Assembly: GCA_031421855.1 (NCBI GenBank)
Contig: JANOPN010000214.1
Span: forward strand, 1-6,002
Length of the DNA stretch: 6,002 bases
Reading direction: 5' to 3'
Source of the DNA: JAAFHN01 sp031421855
Lineage (GTDB): Bacteria > Pseudomonadota > Gammaproteobacteria > Burkholderiales > Burkholderiaceae_C
Shown: positions 5,801-6,002 of the stretch, piece by piece
How positions within the stretch are numbered: the first letter of the stretch is position 1
Layout of the letters: each line of letters opens with the position of its first letter
Position numbers and translations under genes: made by a program
The notes under the pieces: model-generated
Seen by the model: only the letters and a program-made list of their open reading frames with translations
Database searches by the model: none
What the model was told of the DNA's origin: nothing

Positions 5801-5808
5801 TTGACCAA
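5774..5808 (+). repeat. dispersed intergenic repeat, copy C
   Basis: This unit starts TTGATAGCAA, contains CAATGAATCCG and ends TGACCAA. It shares 30 of 35 positions with copy B and 29 of 35 with copy A. It is followed directly by GTGCCGATTTGAGG, and a similar GAGCCGATTTTGG follows copy A at a longer distance. It sits 35 bases after the stop of the secreted-protein gene. Confidence 0.75.
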
Positions 5809-5904
5809 GTGCCGATTTGAGGCAAAAAAAGATCACCGCAAAGGCAAGAAGCGTCCGTGCAAAATGGGAGACCTCGTATCTTCAAAGTGCCGACAATTTG
5901 GATG

Positions 5905-5922
5905 CTCAGTCAACTGAGTTTT
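5905..5922 (+). terminator. weak terminator-like hairpin
   Basis: CTCAG (5905-5909) pairs with CTGAG (5914-5918) around a 4-base loop and is followed by TTTT (5919-5922). The stem is short and the T-run is minimal. It lies 165 bases after the nearest upstream gene, so it could end that transcript, but the call is tentative. I see no gene between 5740 and the end of the window. Confidence 0.3.
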
Positions 5923-6002
5923 CGGTAGGGCTGGGACAGGCTGTTTGAGACTTTGAGGCACCAACCTCGTGGGTCAGATTGGTCGCCCGGTCCTTTTTCG
6001 TT

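Noticed and set aside
1..6002. CRISPR array, insertion sequence, phage or defence genes
   Set aside because: The three repeat units are far apart and in both orientations, with no regular spacers. No transposase, integrase or nuclease-like protein is present.

Overview
This window looks like a piece of a betaproteobacterial chromosome, most likely Burkholderiales and probably Comamonadaceae. That placement rests on recognising the class I PHA synthase and acetoacetyl-CoA reductase as close relatives of the Cupriavidus/Comamonadaceae type, on the small two-helix membrane protein divergent from phaC, and on short intergenic repeats beginning TTGATAGC. I have no database match behind it.

Layout. 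1-222 is a non-coding leader with no gene I can support. 223-1668 (+) encodes an exported PhoD-family alkaline phosphatase/phosphodiesterase with a twin-arginine signal peptide. It converges, with a 32-base gap, on a polyhydroxyalkanoate (PHA) cluster read from the minus strand: phaC (4409 down to 2619, GTG start) followed by phaB (2450 down to 1701). The usual beta-ketothiolase gene phaA is not between or beside them. Only 29 bases upstream of phaC, and divergent from it, is a 76-residue two-helix membrane protein (4439-4669). A 665-base stretch without a convincing gene follows. It holds a dispersed repeat, some anonymous sequence and, near its end, a candidate sigma70 promoter with a structured leader for a 134-residue secreted protein of unknown function (5335-5739). 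The last 263 bases hold another copy of the repeat and a weak terminator-like hairpin.

How the genes work together. PhaB reduces acetoacetyl-CoA to (R)-3-hydroxybutyryl-CoA with NADPH, and PhaC polymerises it into polyhydroxybutyrate granules. The thiolase that supplies acetoacetyl-CoA must be encoded elsewhere. The PhoD-like enzyme would release phosphate outside the cytoplasm. I see no regulatory site linking it to the PHA genes, although carbon storage and phosphate limitation are often connected physiologically.

I found no convincing new multi-gene system. The most notable unexplained signal is a 35-base repeat present three times in the non-coding gaps: 2476-2510 (+), 4718-4752 (-) and 5774-5808 (+). 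One copy sits between phaC and phaB. Other points for a second look are the unannotated secreted protein and its leader, the near-absent divergent gap upstream of phaC, and a basic linker insertion near the PhaC C-terminus.
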